Of a DNA stretch of 51,334 bases, positions 7,969 to 16,008 are shown one piece after another; within the stretch, counting starts at the first letter, position 1, and each line of letters starts with the position of its first letter. The notes under the pieces are model-generated. The model searched no databases. It was not told the origin of the DNA and saw only the letters and a program-made list of their open reading frames with translations. The translations under genes were made by a program, and so were the position numbers. The stretch comes from Spirochaetota bacterium (GTDB taxonomy: Bacteria > Spirochaetota > UBA4802 > UB4802): contig JAOAIH010000001.1 in assembly GCA_026414805.1 (NCBI GenBank), positions 1-51,334 on the forward strand, written 5' to 3'.

Positions 7969-9147
7969 ATGAGAGAATGTGTATTTATTGATGGTGTTCG
8001 TACACCAAATGGAAGAGCTCATCGCGAAAAAGGATGGTTCAGGCATTTAAGGCCTGATGAGTTACTGACACCAGTGTATACTGCTTTATTTGAGCGAAAC
8101 AGTAAAGTTACTCCAGATATGGTTGATGGGGTTTTTGTAGGCTGTGCAAATCCTTCTGGCATGCAAAATGACATAGGCCGACTTGCATGGCTTGCATCTG
8201 GTTTTCCTGATTCAGTTCCTACTAACACATTGACCAATCAATGCCCATCTGGCATGTCAGCAACCATGCATGCTGCCAGAGCAATTATGACTGGTGAAGC
8301 AGATATTATGATAGCCGCTGGCGTTGAAGACATGGAAAAAGTGCCAATGGGCTCAAATATGGATTTTCCTCCACGGCTGTTGAAATACTATAATGGTGCT
8401 GATCTTTTAATGGGAGCTACAGCTGAGAAAGTGGCAGAACTGTGGAAGATATCTCGCGAAGATATGGAAAACATGGCAGTATGGTCCAACAAAAAGGCAT
8501 GGGAAGCTACTGTTTCTGGAAAATTTAAAAAGGAGATAGTTCCCATCATGGGATTGGATGACGATGGCAAAGAATTCTTGGTTGATAGGGATCAGTGGGT
8601 TCGTGAAAAAGTTGATGTTGAAAAAATGAAAACGATGATGTCACCTTTCAAACCAAACGGCGTGGTTACAGCAGCTACTTCATCTCCTTTAACACAGGGA
8701 GCATGTGCTTTACTTCTAATGAGCCGTGAAAAAGCAGATAAACTGGGTTTGCCATACAAGTATAAATATTCTTATGGGGTACTAGCGGGATGTGATCCCA
8801 CGATTATGGGCATAGGCCCAATACCAGCAATTAAAAAATTAGTTGCTCGTACGGGTCTAAATCTTGATGAGGTAGGTGCAATTGAGCTTAATGAAGCATT
8901 TGCAAGCCAATCTTTGGCCTGTATCCGTGAACTTAAGCTGGATAATGATAATGCTCCTTTCAAGCGAGTAAATGTCTGGGGTGGTGCTATCGCATTGGGT
9001 CATCCATTAGGTCAATCAGGTGCACGCATCATTATCACACTTCTTAATATTTTGGCTACTGAATTCCCTGATGCAAAATATGGACTAGCATCATTATGTG
9101 GTGCATTTGGCAATGCAGGAGCACTGTTAGTTGAGAAAGTTAATTAA
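7969..9147 (+). CDS. Acetyl-CoA acyltransferase (thiolase)
   Basis: The 392-residue thiolase carries out the last beta-oxidation step, cleaving 3-ketoacyl-CoA with CoA. The nucleophile Cys is in TNQCPSGMSA (about residue 92), followed by NEAFA (about 309-313), GGAIALGHPLGQSG with the catalytic His, and SLCGAFGNAG with the second catalytic Cys. GAGAGG lies before the ATG and the gap after the ligase is 29 bases, so they form one operon. It complements the hydratase and dehydrogenase encoded on the other arm. Sequence near the first Cys is less canonical than in FadA (QCPSG for RxCxSG), which may reflect substrate specificity. Confidence 0.93.
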   Translation: MRECVFIDGVRTPNGRAHREKGWFRHLRPDELLTPVYTALFERNSKVTPDMVDGVFVGCANPSGMQNDIGRLAWLASGFPDSVPTNTLTNQCPSGMSATMHAARAIMTGEADIMIAAGVEDMEKVPMGSNMDFPPRLLKYYNGADLLMGATAEKVAELWKISREDMENMAVWSNKKAWEATVSGKFKKEIVPIMGLDDDGKEFLVDRDQWVREKVDVEKMKTMMSPFKPNGVVTAATSSPLTQGACALLLMSREKADKLGLPYKYKYSYGVLAGCDPTIMGIGPIPAIKKLVARTGLNLDEVGAIELNEAFASQSLACIRELKLDNDNAPFKRVNVWGGAIALGHPLGQSGARIIITLLNILATEFPDAKYGLASLCGAFGNAGALLVEKVN

Positions 9148-9180
9148 TTTAATAATGAATATTTTTTATGGAGGTTCGCC

Positions 9181-9822
9181 ATGAAACGTTATTCAATTAT
9201 TTTAATTTTTGTTGGATTAGTTGCACTTTGTGTTGCAGTCTTTGCACAGAATAATCCATGGAAATTGATTTATGAAGGCGAAGAAGATAAGGCAACAGTA
9301 AAAATCTACACTCGTGATATACCAGGCTCACCATATAAAGAATTTAAAGGAGTAAGCTATTCTGATATCCCATTTGATGTAGCATTAAAAGTCATTCAGG
9401 ATTACAACAACTACCACAAATGGTATGGTATGTGTGATGCGCTGTATGCTATTTCAGTGCGTAATCCTAAAGATATTGATATGTACTTTGTTCTGGATTT
9501 GCCAGTTGTAACAGACCGCGATGTTGTAGTAAAAGTTGAAAGCGGTTGGGACCAAGCTAAAGGAGTAGCGTGGGTAAATATGACTTCTGTAAATGATAGT
9601 GAGTATAAAAAAGATAGTGGACTTGTAAGAATGACTTCTCTAAAAGGGAGATGGGATATCATTAAAAAAGATGAAAACCATGTAGAAGTTATTTACCAAG
9701 TGCATGCAGAACTTGGTGGTTCACTACCAGCCTGGGTAGTCAACATTGCTGCAAAAGATCAGCCTTTAAAGACTTTAAAAGGAGTTTATAAATACTCAAA
9801 AAAAATAAGAGACCAAAAATAG
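9181..9822 (+). CDS. Secreted START-domain lipid-binding protein
   Basis: A signal peptide (residues 1 to about 22, ending VAVFAQ) is followed by a START/Bet v1-like domain filling the rest of the 213 residues: WKLIYEGEEDKATVKIYTRDIPGSPYKEFKG at the front, DLPVVTDRDVVVKVE in the middle and an amphipathic C-terminal helix (DQPLKTLKGVYKYSKKI). START domains hold one lipid in a deep pocket. With no membrane anchor it should act in the periplasm. It ends the ligase-thiolase operon (GGAGG before the ATG, 33-base gap) and so may deliver the lipid that the ligase activates. That role is inferred from context. Confidence 0.82.
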   Translation: MKRYSIILIFVGLVALCVAVFAQNNPWKLIYEGEEDKATVKIYTRDIPGSPYKEFKGVSYSDIPFDVALKVIQDYNNYHKWYGMCDALYAISVRNPKDIDMYFVLDLPVVTDRDVVVKVESGWDQAKGVAWVNMTSVNDSEYKKDSGLVRMTSLKGRWDIIKKDENHVEVIYQVHAELGGSLPAWVVNIAAKDQPLKTLKGVYKYSKKIRDQK

Positions 9823-9850
9823 CTTAGTAAGTTTAGTATTAAATAATTCA

Positions 9851-9884
9851 AAATAGAGGCATATTATATGCCTCTATTTTTATA
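9851..9884 (+). terminator. Terminator of the ligase-thiolase-START operon
   Basis: A 13-bp stem (AAATAGAGGCATA at 9851-9863, its complement at 9867-9879) with loop TTA is followed by a T-run. It lies 28 bases after the START-domain stop codon. Confidence 0.85.
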
Positions 9885-9982
9885 TGCTAATCATCTTGAC
9901 AAAATGCATACAAAATAATTATTTATAAATTACTCTACTGTAAAAATACAATTAATTTTTTATTAGTTAATAAGAGCTATCT

Positions 9983-10372
9983 ATGATTATGCTATTTATA
10001 TTTGTACTTGGCATTTATTTGGTTATAATTGGTTTTCTTGAACTCATAATGCCCAAACACATGCTAAGGTTATGGATAAAAGTTTCATCAAGTAAAATAT
10101 ATTTTCTCTATGGAATTGTTTTAATATGTGCAGGCTTTCCATTAACTCAGGTACCATCATCAAATCCACTATCAACTCCTCTTTTTATCATTGGTCTTAT
10201 AGTGGTATTTTCTGGACCATTTGTCTTAATTTACCCTGAAAAAATCAGAAATTTATTTTTCCAGGGCATTGATGAATTGGGCTATGCAGGCAGCCGTTTT
10301 GCAATACTTGTTGATGCAATAGCACGTATTACAGTAGCAACATTATGTATATTGGCTTATTTTCTTAGCTAA
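9983..10372 (+). CDS. Small integral membrane protein
   Basis: The 129-residue protein has four likely membrane helices: 2-20, about 42-58, about 66-84 and a last one near 108-128. The start, MIMLFIFVLGIYLVIIGFLELIMPKH, looks like small DUF2065/YjeT-like membrane proteins, but I cannot assign the family firmly. No catalytic motif is visible. A TTGACA lies at 9896-9901 after the upstream terminator, so it is probably transcribed on its own. Its stop is two bases from the convergent leuS stop. Confidence 0.7.
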   Translation: MIMLFIFVLGIYLVIIGFLELIMPKHMLRLWIKVSSSKIYFLYGIVLICAGFPLTQVPSSNPLSTPLFIIGLIVVFSGPFVLIYPEKIRNLFFQGIDELGYAGSRFAILVDAIARITVATLCILAYFLS

Positions 10373-10374
10373 AT

Positions 10375-12840
10375 TTATACTACTATATTAACTAATTTCC
10401 CTGGAACAACTATCACTTTTTTAATTGGTTTTCCTGCAATCATTACTTTTATTCTTTCATCATTAAGTGCTGCTTTTTCCATTTCTTCTTTAGTAATATC
10501 AGCTGGAACATTTTGTTTTGACCGTATCTTACCATTTATCTGGAACACAACTTCTATCTCATCTTTAACAGTTAGCTCTTCAATGAAAGATGGCCATGGT
10601 TCATCTATAATTAAATTTTTGTGTCCCAACAATTCCCACAATTCCTCAGCAACATGAGGCACAAAGGGACCAAGCATTGGCAGTAATTTATCAAAAAGTT
10701 CCGACACAACCATTTTTCCAGCATCTGTCCTAATAATATCCTCACTTACCTGATACAGAGCATTCACAAGTTCCATCATACGCGCAATGGCTGTGTTAAA
10801 CTGCATCCTGTTTTCAATATCATGAGTCACAGATTTTACAGCCCTATGAATTTCACCTCTAAGATTTTTCAGTACAGGATCTAACTTTACATTATCAAAA
10901 TTATAGGTTGTGTAACAATCACTATATTTTTGAACTATTCTCCACACACGATTAATAAATCGATAGCACCCTTCAACACCCTTATCCGACCAATCCAAAT
11001 CCTTTTCAGGAGGTGCAGCAAAGAGCATAAACAGCCTTACAGTATCGGCTCCATATTTATCTACGATGTCATCAGGGTCTACAATATTCCCCTTTGATTT
11101 ACTCATCTTTGCACCATCTTTAATAACCATACCCTGTGTCAGTAGTCGCGTAAACGGTTCACGATATTGTAGAATACCCAAATCATTCAAAACCATTGTA
11201 AAAAAGCGCGCATATAACAAATGCATGCAGGCATGCTCAATACCACCTATGTATTGGTCAACAGGCGTCCAATAATTTACCTCATCAAAATCAAAAATAT
11301 CATTTGAATGTGGAGAGGTAAACTTAGCAAAATACCATGAGGAATCTACAAAAGTATCCATGGTATCTGTTTCACGTTTTGCTTCACCACCACATTGAGG
11401 GCATTCAGTGTTATAAAATTCAGGCATCATAGTCAGTGGAGAGCGAGAATCACCATGGAAATCAACATCAACAGGCAATACAACCGGTAATTTGTCATAC
11501 GGCACTGGTTGTGCACCACATTTTTTACAATAAATAATTGGTATAGGACAGCCCCAGTACCGTTGTCGTGAAATAAGCCAATCTTTTAGCCTGTAATTTA
11601 CTTTTCTAAAACCTATTCCTTCCTTTTCAGCATAATCAGATATTGCTTCTATAGCTTGTTTGTTGCTGATACCAGTGAAAGGTCCTGAATTGACGCATAC
11701 ACCATCATCCACATATGCATCACGCATAGTTGCAACATCGATAGGTGCAGAAGGATTATCAATTACCAATTTTATTGGAATTCCATATTTCTTTGCAAAA
11801 GCAAAGTCACGAGTATCATGTGCAGGAACTGCCATTATAGCACCGGTACCATATTCCATGAGGACAAAATTTCCAACGTACAGGGGAACAATATCACCAT
11901 TAAACGGATTTTTAATTTTTATTCCAGTATCTATTCCCTCTTTTTCCTTTTCCTCAGAAAGCCTGTCTACAAGTGATTGCTCTTTAATTCTTTTAATAAA
12001 ATCCTTAACCTTTTGATTTTTAACTCTATCTAAAAATGGGTGTTCCGGAGCTATCACCATAAATGTTACACCATAGATAGTATCGGGTCGTGTTGTAAAT
12101 ATAGGAAAGTCCTCGCCCGTATCTGCAACCTTAAAATTAACAACCAACCCTGTAGAGCGCCCTATCCAATTCCGCTGCATTACTATAACACGCTCAGGCC
12201 AACCTTCTTTTAAGATATCATGACCTGACAAAAGATCCTCAGCATAATCGGTTATTTTAAAAAACCATTGTTCCAGTTCACGCTGTGTTACCTGTGTTTC
12301 ACATCGCCAGCATACCCCATTTTCAACCTGTTCATTTGCAAGAACTGTATTGCAAGTAGGACACCAGTTAACAGGTGCTTTACGTTTATAGGCTAAACCT
12401 TTTTCATACATCTTTATAAATACATATTGATTCCATTTATAATATTCTGGTACATGTGTTGCAATCTCCCTGTCCCAATCATATGAATACCCTAACATTT
12501 GGAACTGCTTTTTCATATATGCAATATTTTCATCAGTCCATTTTTTAGGGGGGATATTATGTTTGATAGCTGCATTTTCTGCTGGCAGCCCAAATGCATC
12601 CCATCCCATTGGATGAAAAACATTGAAACCCTGCATCCTTTTATAGCGGGCTACAACATCACCAATAGAATAATTCCTTACATGCCCCATATGTATTCTA
12701 CCTGAAGGATAGGGGAACATCTCTAATATGTAATATTTTTTCTTATTAGGATCACGTTTTGATGAAAAAGCCCGGGCTTTATTCCAGCGTTCCTGCCACT
12801 TTTTCTCAATCTGTTTTGGATTGTATTCCACTTCCTGCAT
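10375..12840 (-). CDS. leuS: Leucyl-tRNA synthetase
   Basis: This 821-residue class I synthetase charges tRNA-Leu in the cytoplasm. The HIGH-type motif is PYPSGRIHMGH (HMGH at 50-53) and the KMSKS loop lies near residues 577-581. Two zinc-ribbon segments (CPTC...CWRC and CKKCG...CPQCGG) flank and sit within the region of the CP1 editing domain, whose GTGAIMAVPAHDTRDFAFA signature is intact. Length is normal for a bacterial LeuRS. GCAGGAGG precedes the ATG. No T-box leader is recognisable upstream. It is monocistronic as far as can be seen. Confidence 0.97.
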   Translation of the reverse strand: MQEVEYNPKQIEKKWQERWNKARAFSSKRDPNKKKYYILEMFPYPSGRIHMGHVRNYSIGDVVARYKRMQGFNVFHPMGWDAFGLPAENAAIKHNIPPKKWTDENIAYMKKQFQMLGYSYDWDREIATHVPEYYKWNQYVFIKMYEKGLAYKRKAPVNWCPTCNTVLANEQVENGVCWRCETQVTQRELEQWFFKITDYAEDLLSGHDILKEGWPERVIVMQRNWIGRSTGLVVNFKVADTGEDFPIFTTRPDTIYGVTFMVIAPEHPFLDRVKNQKVKDFIKRIKEQSLVDRLSEEKEKEGIDTGIKIKNPFNGDIVPLYVGNFVLMEYGTGAIMAVPAHDTRDFAFAKKYGIPIKLVIDNPSAPIDVATMRDAYVDDGVCVNSGPFTGISNKQAIEAISDYAEKEGIGFRKVNYRLKDWLISRQRYWGCPIPIIYCKKCGAQPVPYDKLPVVLPVDVDFHGDSRSPLTMMPEFYNTECPQCGGEAKRETDTMDTFVDSSWYFAKFTSPHSNDIFDFDEVNYWTPVDQYIGGIEHACMHLLYARFFTMVLNDLGILQYREPFTRLLTQGMVIKDGAKMSKSKGNIVDPDDIVDKYGADTVRLFMLFAAPPEKDLDWSDKGVEGCYRFINRVWRIVQKYSDCYTTYNFDNVKLDPVLKNLRGEIHRAVKSVTHDIENRMQFNTAIARMMELVNALYQVSEDIIRTDAGKMVVSELFDKLLPMLGPFVPHVAEELWELLGHKNLIIDEPWPSFIEELTVKDEIEVVFQINGKIRSKQNVPADITKEEMEKAALNDERIKVMIAGKPIKKVIVVPGKLVNIVV

Positions 12841-13207
12841 GGGTTAGCCTCCTGCATCATTGCCTAACATGGTATGTTGTAATTACATTATTAAAATATC
12901 ATTTAATTCATAGAAATGCACAATATATACATTTACGTAAGCGTCAAGTATTTTGTTATACATAACTATCATGTAAAATTATACAACATTGCAATCATAT
13001 AATATGGCACTACTAAATATTATAGAAGATAGGTAGGTTTGTTAGTAAAGTACATTCCTTCAATTAGTGTACTGTTTATACATTGTAGAAAAGCCAGTGA
13101 AATACCATTTGTCAAAATATATTTTTTAATATTAGAGCAACAATGCAAAATTTTTTATACTTCTCTTATATACAAAAAAGAAGTGGCATATAACTATTTT
13201 AAAATAA
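12841..13207. other. Intergenic region upstream of leuS
   Basis: These 367 AT-rich bases separate leuS from the PTS IIA gene, both on the minus strand. I see no ORF with a ribosome-binding site, no T-box motif and no clear terminator hairpin for the IIA gene. The recognisable content is the candidate leuS promoter at 12920-12947. Confidence 0.5.
12920..12947 (-). promoter_or_regulatory. Candidate leuS promoter
   Basis: On the minus strand, TTGACG (12947-12942) and TATTGT (12925-12920) are separated by 16 bases. The transcript would start about 73 bases before the leuS ATG. TTGACG is also the -35 element of both tetR promoters proposed in this window. Confidence 0.4.
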
Positions 13208-13660
13208 TTATTTAGCATTACGAAGAATTGCAATAATATCTCTTGTGCTTTTGGCATGTATCATTTCATCCCGAATTGTATCATTTTTCAAAATTGACAT
13301 TATTTTTGACAATAATTTTAAATATTCTTTATGCTGTCGCTCTCCTGCAGCAACCATTACCACAAGATGGACAGGTTTGCCATCAATAGAATTAAAATCT
13401 ATCCCTTTTTTTGATATCCCTATAGCAAAAGCTAATTTATGTACTGATTCCAGTTTTGCATGGGGAACAGCTATACCAAACCCAATACCAGTGGTCATAA
13501 TCTCCTCACGCTCTTTTAATGCATCAATAAAAGCTTTAATATCCGAGCATACTTCAGTTCCCCTGAATACATCAGCAAGCTCTTCAATAGCCTTGTACTT
13601 ATCTGTTGATTTTAAAAACTTAATAAACTTGCTATTGGTAAATTCTAATAATGAACTCAC
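13208..13660 (-). CDS. PTS EIIA-type-2 (PtsN-like) phosphoryl-acceptor protein
   Basis: This 150-residue single-domain protein belongs to the mannitol/fructose/nitrogen-type EIIA family. The active-site His is in TTGIGFGIAVPHAKLESVHK (about residue 66). No EIIB or EIIC partner is encoded nearby, nor are rpoN, hprK or EI/HPr in the window, so it is probably a regulatory, PtsN-like protein and not part of a sugar permease. The start is GTG: GGAG lies six bases upstream. The upstream 499-base gap separates it from the divergent acyl-CoA ligase. Confidence 0.85.
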   Translation of the reverse strand: MSSLLEFTNSKFIKFLKSTDKYKAIEELADVFRGTEVCSDIKAFIDALKEREEIMTTGIGFGIAVPHAKLESVHKLAFAIGISKKGIDFNSIDGKPVHLVVMVAAGERQHKEYLKLLSKIMSILKNDTIRDEMIHAKSTRDIIAILRNAK

Positions 13661-14159
13661 GTGTTACTCCAGATTGTTTATAATCGATTACCGGCACACA
13701 TATATGCCACTAATAGTTCTATTATTCCATAATTGATTATCGAATTCATAAATCATCATGATAACCAATTTTTAATTATATAAAGAATTTCATGCTATAA
13801 TAATCGCTTCTTATAATGAGGATGATTTTATAAATAACAAATGTCAATGACTTAATTTTAAAATATTGTTTATTATCTTAATTTTTTGTATTATTTAAAA
13901 TAATACAATAACTCAACAACTACTGTTATATCAATTGAATTTATTAATTATGACACATACTTTTTTTATTAAAGTTAAATCATCAAAGTATGTATGAGAG
14001 ATACTACTCAGAGGTAGCTATCGTTAAAGAACTAGATATTATAATTTTTAAATATTCATGAAAATTTTATTGACTTAATTAATAAACTTTTTGTTAAAAT
14101 CTAACTGAACAATCATTAATAAAGTATCATAAAATTTTATATATAAAAGGGGTAGTGAT
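13661..14159. other. Long AT-rich divergent intergenic region
   Basis: These 499 bases lie between the PTS IIA gene (minus) and an acyl-CoA ligase gene (plus). They hold a 10-bp palindrome TAATCGATTA (13681-13690) and a weak plus-strand promoter candidate: TTGACT at 14070-14075 and TTAAAA at 14094-14099, 18-base spacer. I find no convincing ORF, RNA gene or repeat here. Confidence 0.45.
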
Positions 14160-15968
14160 ATGGGATATACACATTTATCACAGGTTTTTTGGGATCAGGT
14201 CAGCAAATATGGGGACCGCGTAGCATTACGATATAAACCAAAAAACGAGTGGGTTGAGTTTACCTGGACACAATTTGGTGATATGGTACACAAAACCAGT
14301 AAAGCACTCATTGAATGTGGAATTGGAGAACAGGAAACTGTTGGAATATTTTCACAAAATATGCCGCAATGGTCTGTCGCAGATATTGGATCATTATGTA
14401 TACGGGCTATTCCCGTTCCCATCTATGCAACAAATACAGCTAAACAGGCGGAATACATCATCAATCATGCTGAAATAAAAGTAATATTTGTTGGCGATGT
14501 GGAACAATACTCTAAAATAATGCAGATTTTACCTGAAAACAAATTTTTACAGAAAGTTATAGTATTCAAAGAAACTGTACCCATACAAAAATCTGATAAA
14601 ATTATGTATTTCAGTGATTTCTTAAAAATTGGGGAAGAGTCAAATAAAGACAACGAAGTGAAAGAACGAATGAATAGAGGAAAACCTGATGATCTTTTAA
14701 CTTTAATTTACACCTCTGGGACAACCGGTGAACCTAAGGGTGTAATGCTTACCCATTCCAATGCACTGTTTCAGAAAGAGCAGCATGATTTACGTCTCAT
14801 AGATCCAAATGATAAAGATGTATCGCTGGCATTTTTACCACTCAGCCATGTATTTGAACGAATCTGGACCTACTATGTCTTTGCAACTGGCATGACTAAT
14901 AATTATCTGGAGGATCCTGCAAAGATTGTTGAATTCATCCAAGAAGTAAAACCAACTATCATGTGTGCTGTTCCACGATTTTATGAAAAGATTTATGCAA
15001 CTGTATTTAACAGGCTGGAAAGTGCACCACCTGCAAAGCAGAAACTGTTTAAATGGGCTATCAAGGTTGGCGCACAACATAATAACAAAAAGAAAGACCA
15101 ACTTTTTATTTCACCACTATTGCGTATTAAATATAAAATTGCAGATGCTCTTGTACTCAAAAAAATACGTGATGTTGTGGGTGGCAGAATAAAATTTTTC
15201 CCCTGTGCAGGTGCTCCTCTTTCACAAGAAATTGAAGAATTTTTCTACGCTTGCGGTATTTTTATCTGTTACGGCTATGGATTAACTGAAACAACAGCAA
15301 CCGTAACATGTCATGAACCATATAAGTTTAAATTTGGCGCAGTAGGGAAGCCATTGCCAAATGTTGAGGTTAAAATAGACCCTGCAAACGGCGAAATTTT
15401 GGTGCGTGGCGGCAACGTCATGAAAGGTTATTACAAAAAACCTGATGCCACTGCCGAAGTTCTTACACCTGATGGCTGGTTCAGGACAGGTGATGCTGGC
15501 TTTTTTGAAGACAATGGTGAGCTTCGTATCACCGAGCGAATAAAAGATTTAATGAAAACATCCGGTGGAAAATATATTGCACCGCAAATGATTGAAAGTA
15601 CTATTGGTGCTGACCATTTCATTGAGCAAATTGCCGTCATTGGCGACCAGCGTAAATACGTTACTGCTCTTGTTGTTCCATCATTTATTGCACTAGAAGA
15701 ATATGCAAAAGCCCATTCTATTTCATATACAAGCAGAGAAGACCTTATCTCAAAACCAGAGATTATTGAATTCTACCGGCAGAGAATAGAAGAAGCTCAG
15801 AAGGAATTTGCCCGATTTGAAAAGATTAAAAAATTTACACTGCTTCCGCATGAGTTTACTGTTGAATCAGGTGAGATAACGCCAACACTCAAACTTAAAC
15901 GAAAAGTTATAGCCGAAAAGTATAAAGATATAATTGAAGAAATGTATAAGGATGATAAAGGGGAATAA
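14160..15968 (+). CDS. Long-chain fatty acid-CoA ligase (AMP-forming, FadD15/FACL type)
   Basis: The 602-residue enzyme activates long-chain fatty acids. TLIYTSGTTGEPKGVMLTH (about 181-199) is the phosphate loop, GYGLTETTATVTCHEP the adenine motif, and DGWFRTGDAGFFEDNGELRITERIKDLMKTSGGKYIAPQMIE holds the AMP-binding Asp and the hinge. The long gap between the phosphate loop and the adenine motif is typical of the FACL branch, unlike the ligase at 6053-7939, so the two are not recent duplicates. Start: AAAAGGGGTAGTGAT before ATG. A bidirectional terminator follows. It stands alone, outside the TetR locus, and probably serves general fatty-acid uptake and membrane-lipid recycling. Confidence 0.92.
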   Translation: MGYTHLSQVFWDQVSKYGDRVALRYKPKNEWVEFTWTQFGDMVHKTSKALIECGIGEQETVGIFSQNMPQWSVADIGSLCIRAIPVPIYATNTAKQAEYIINHAEIKVIFVGDVEQYSKIMQILPENKFLQKVIVFKETVPIQKSDKIMYFSDFLKIGEESNKDNEVKERMNRGKPDDLLTLIYTSGTTGEPKGVMLTHSNALFQKEQHDLRLIDPNDKDVSLAFLPLSHVFERIWTYYVFATGMTNNYLEDPAKIVEFIQEVKPTIMCAVPRFYEKIYATVFNRLESAPPAKQKLFKWAIKVGAQHNNKKKDQLFISPLLRIKYKIADALVLKKIRDVVGGRIKFFPCAGAPLSQEIEEFFYACGIFICYGYGLTETTATVTCHEPYKFKFGAVGKPLPNVEVKIDPANGEILVRGGNVMKGYYKKPDATAEVLTPDGWFRTGDAGFFEDNGELRITERIKDLMKTSGGKYIAPQMIESTIGADHFIEQIAVIGDQRKYVTALVVPSFIALEEYAKAHSISYTSREDLISKPEIIEFYRQRIEEAQKEFARFEKIKKFTLLPHEFTVESGEITPTLKLKRKVIAEKYKDIIEEMYKDDKGE

Positions 15969-15973
15969 TTAAA

Positions 15974-16003
15974 AAAAAGGCGCTTACCAGAGCGCCTTTT
16001 TTT
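15974..16003. terminator. Bidirectional terminator between convergent genes
   Basis: AAAAAGGCGCT (15974-15984) and AGCGCCTTTTT (15991-16001) form an 11-bp stem with a 6-base loop. The A- and T-runs let it work both ways. It separates the acyl-CoA ligase from the convergent flavin oxidoreductase. Confidence 0.9.
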
Positions 16004-16008
16004 ATCTA

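Noticed and set aside
151-9822. Locus as a complete steroid-degradation cluster
   Set aside because: Only side-chain-type beta-oxidation and carrier genes are present; no ketosteroid dehydrogenase, hydroxylase or ring-cleavage gene is seen.
12841-13207. T-box or leucine leader upstream of leuS
   Set aside because: No T-box consensus, no leader peptide with Leu codons and no antiterminator hairpin could be found.
6053-15968. The two acyl-CoA ligases as recent duplicates
   Set aside because: Their motifs, spacing and insert differ strongly; they belong to different branches of the superfamily.
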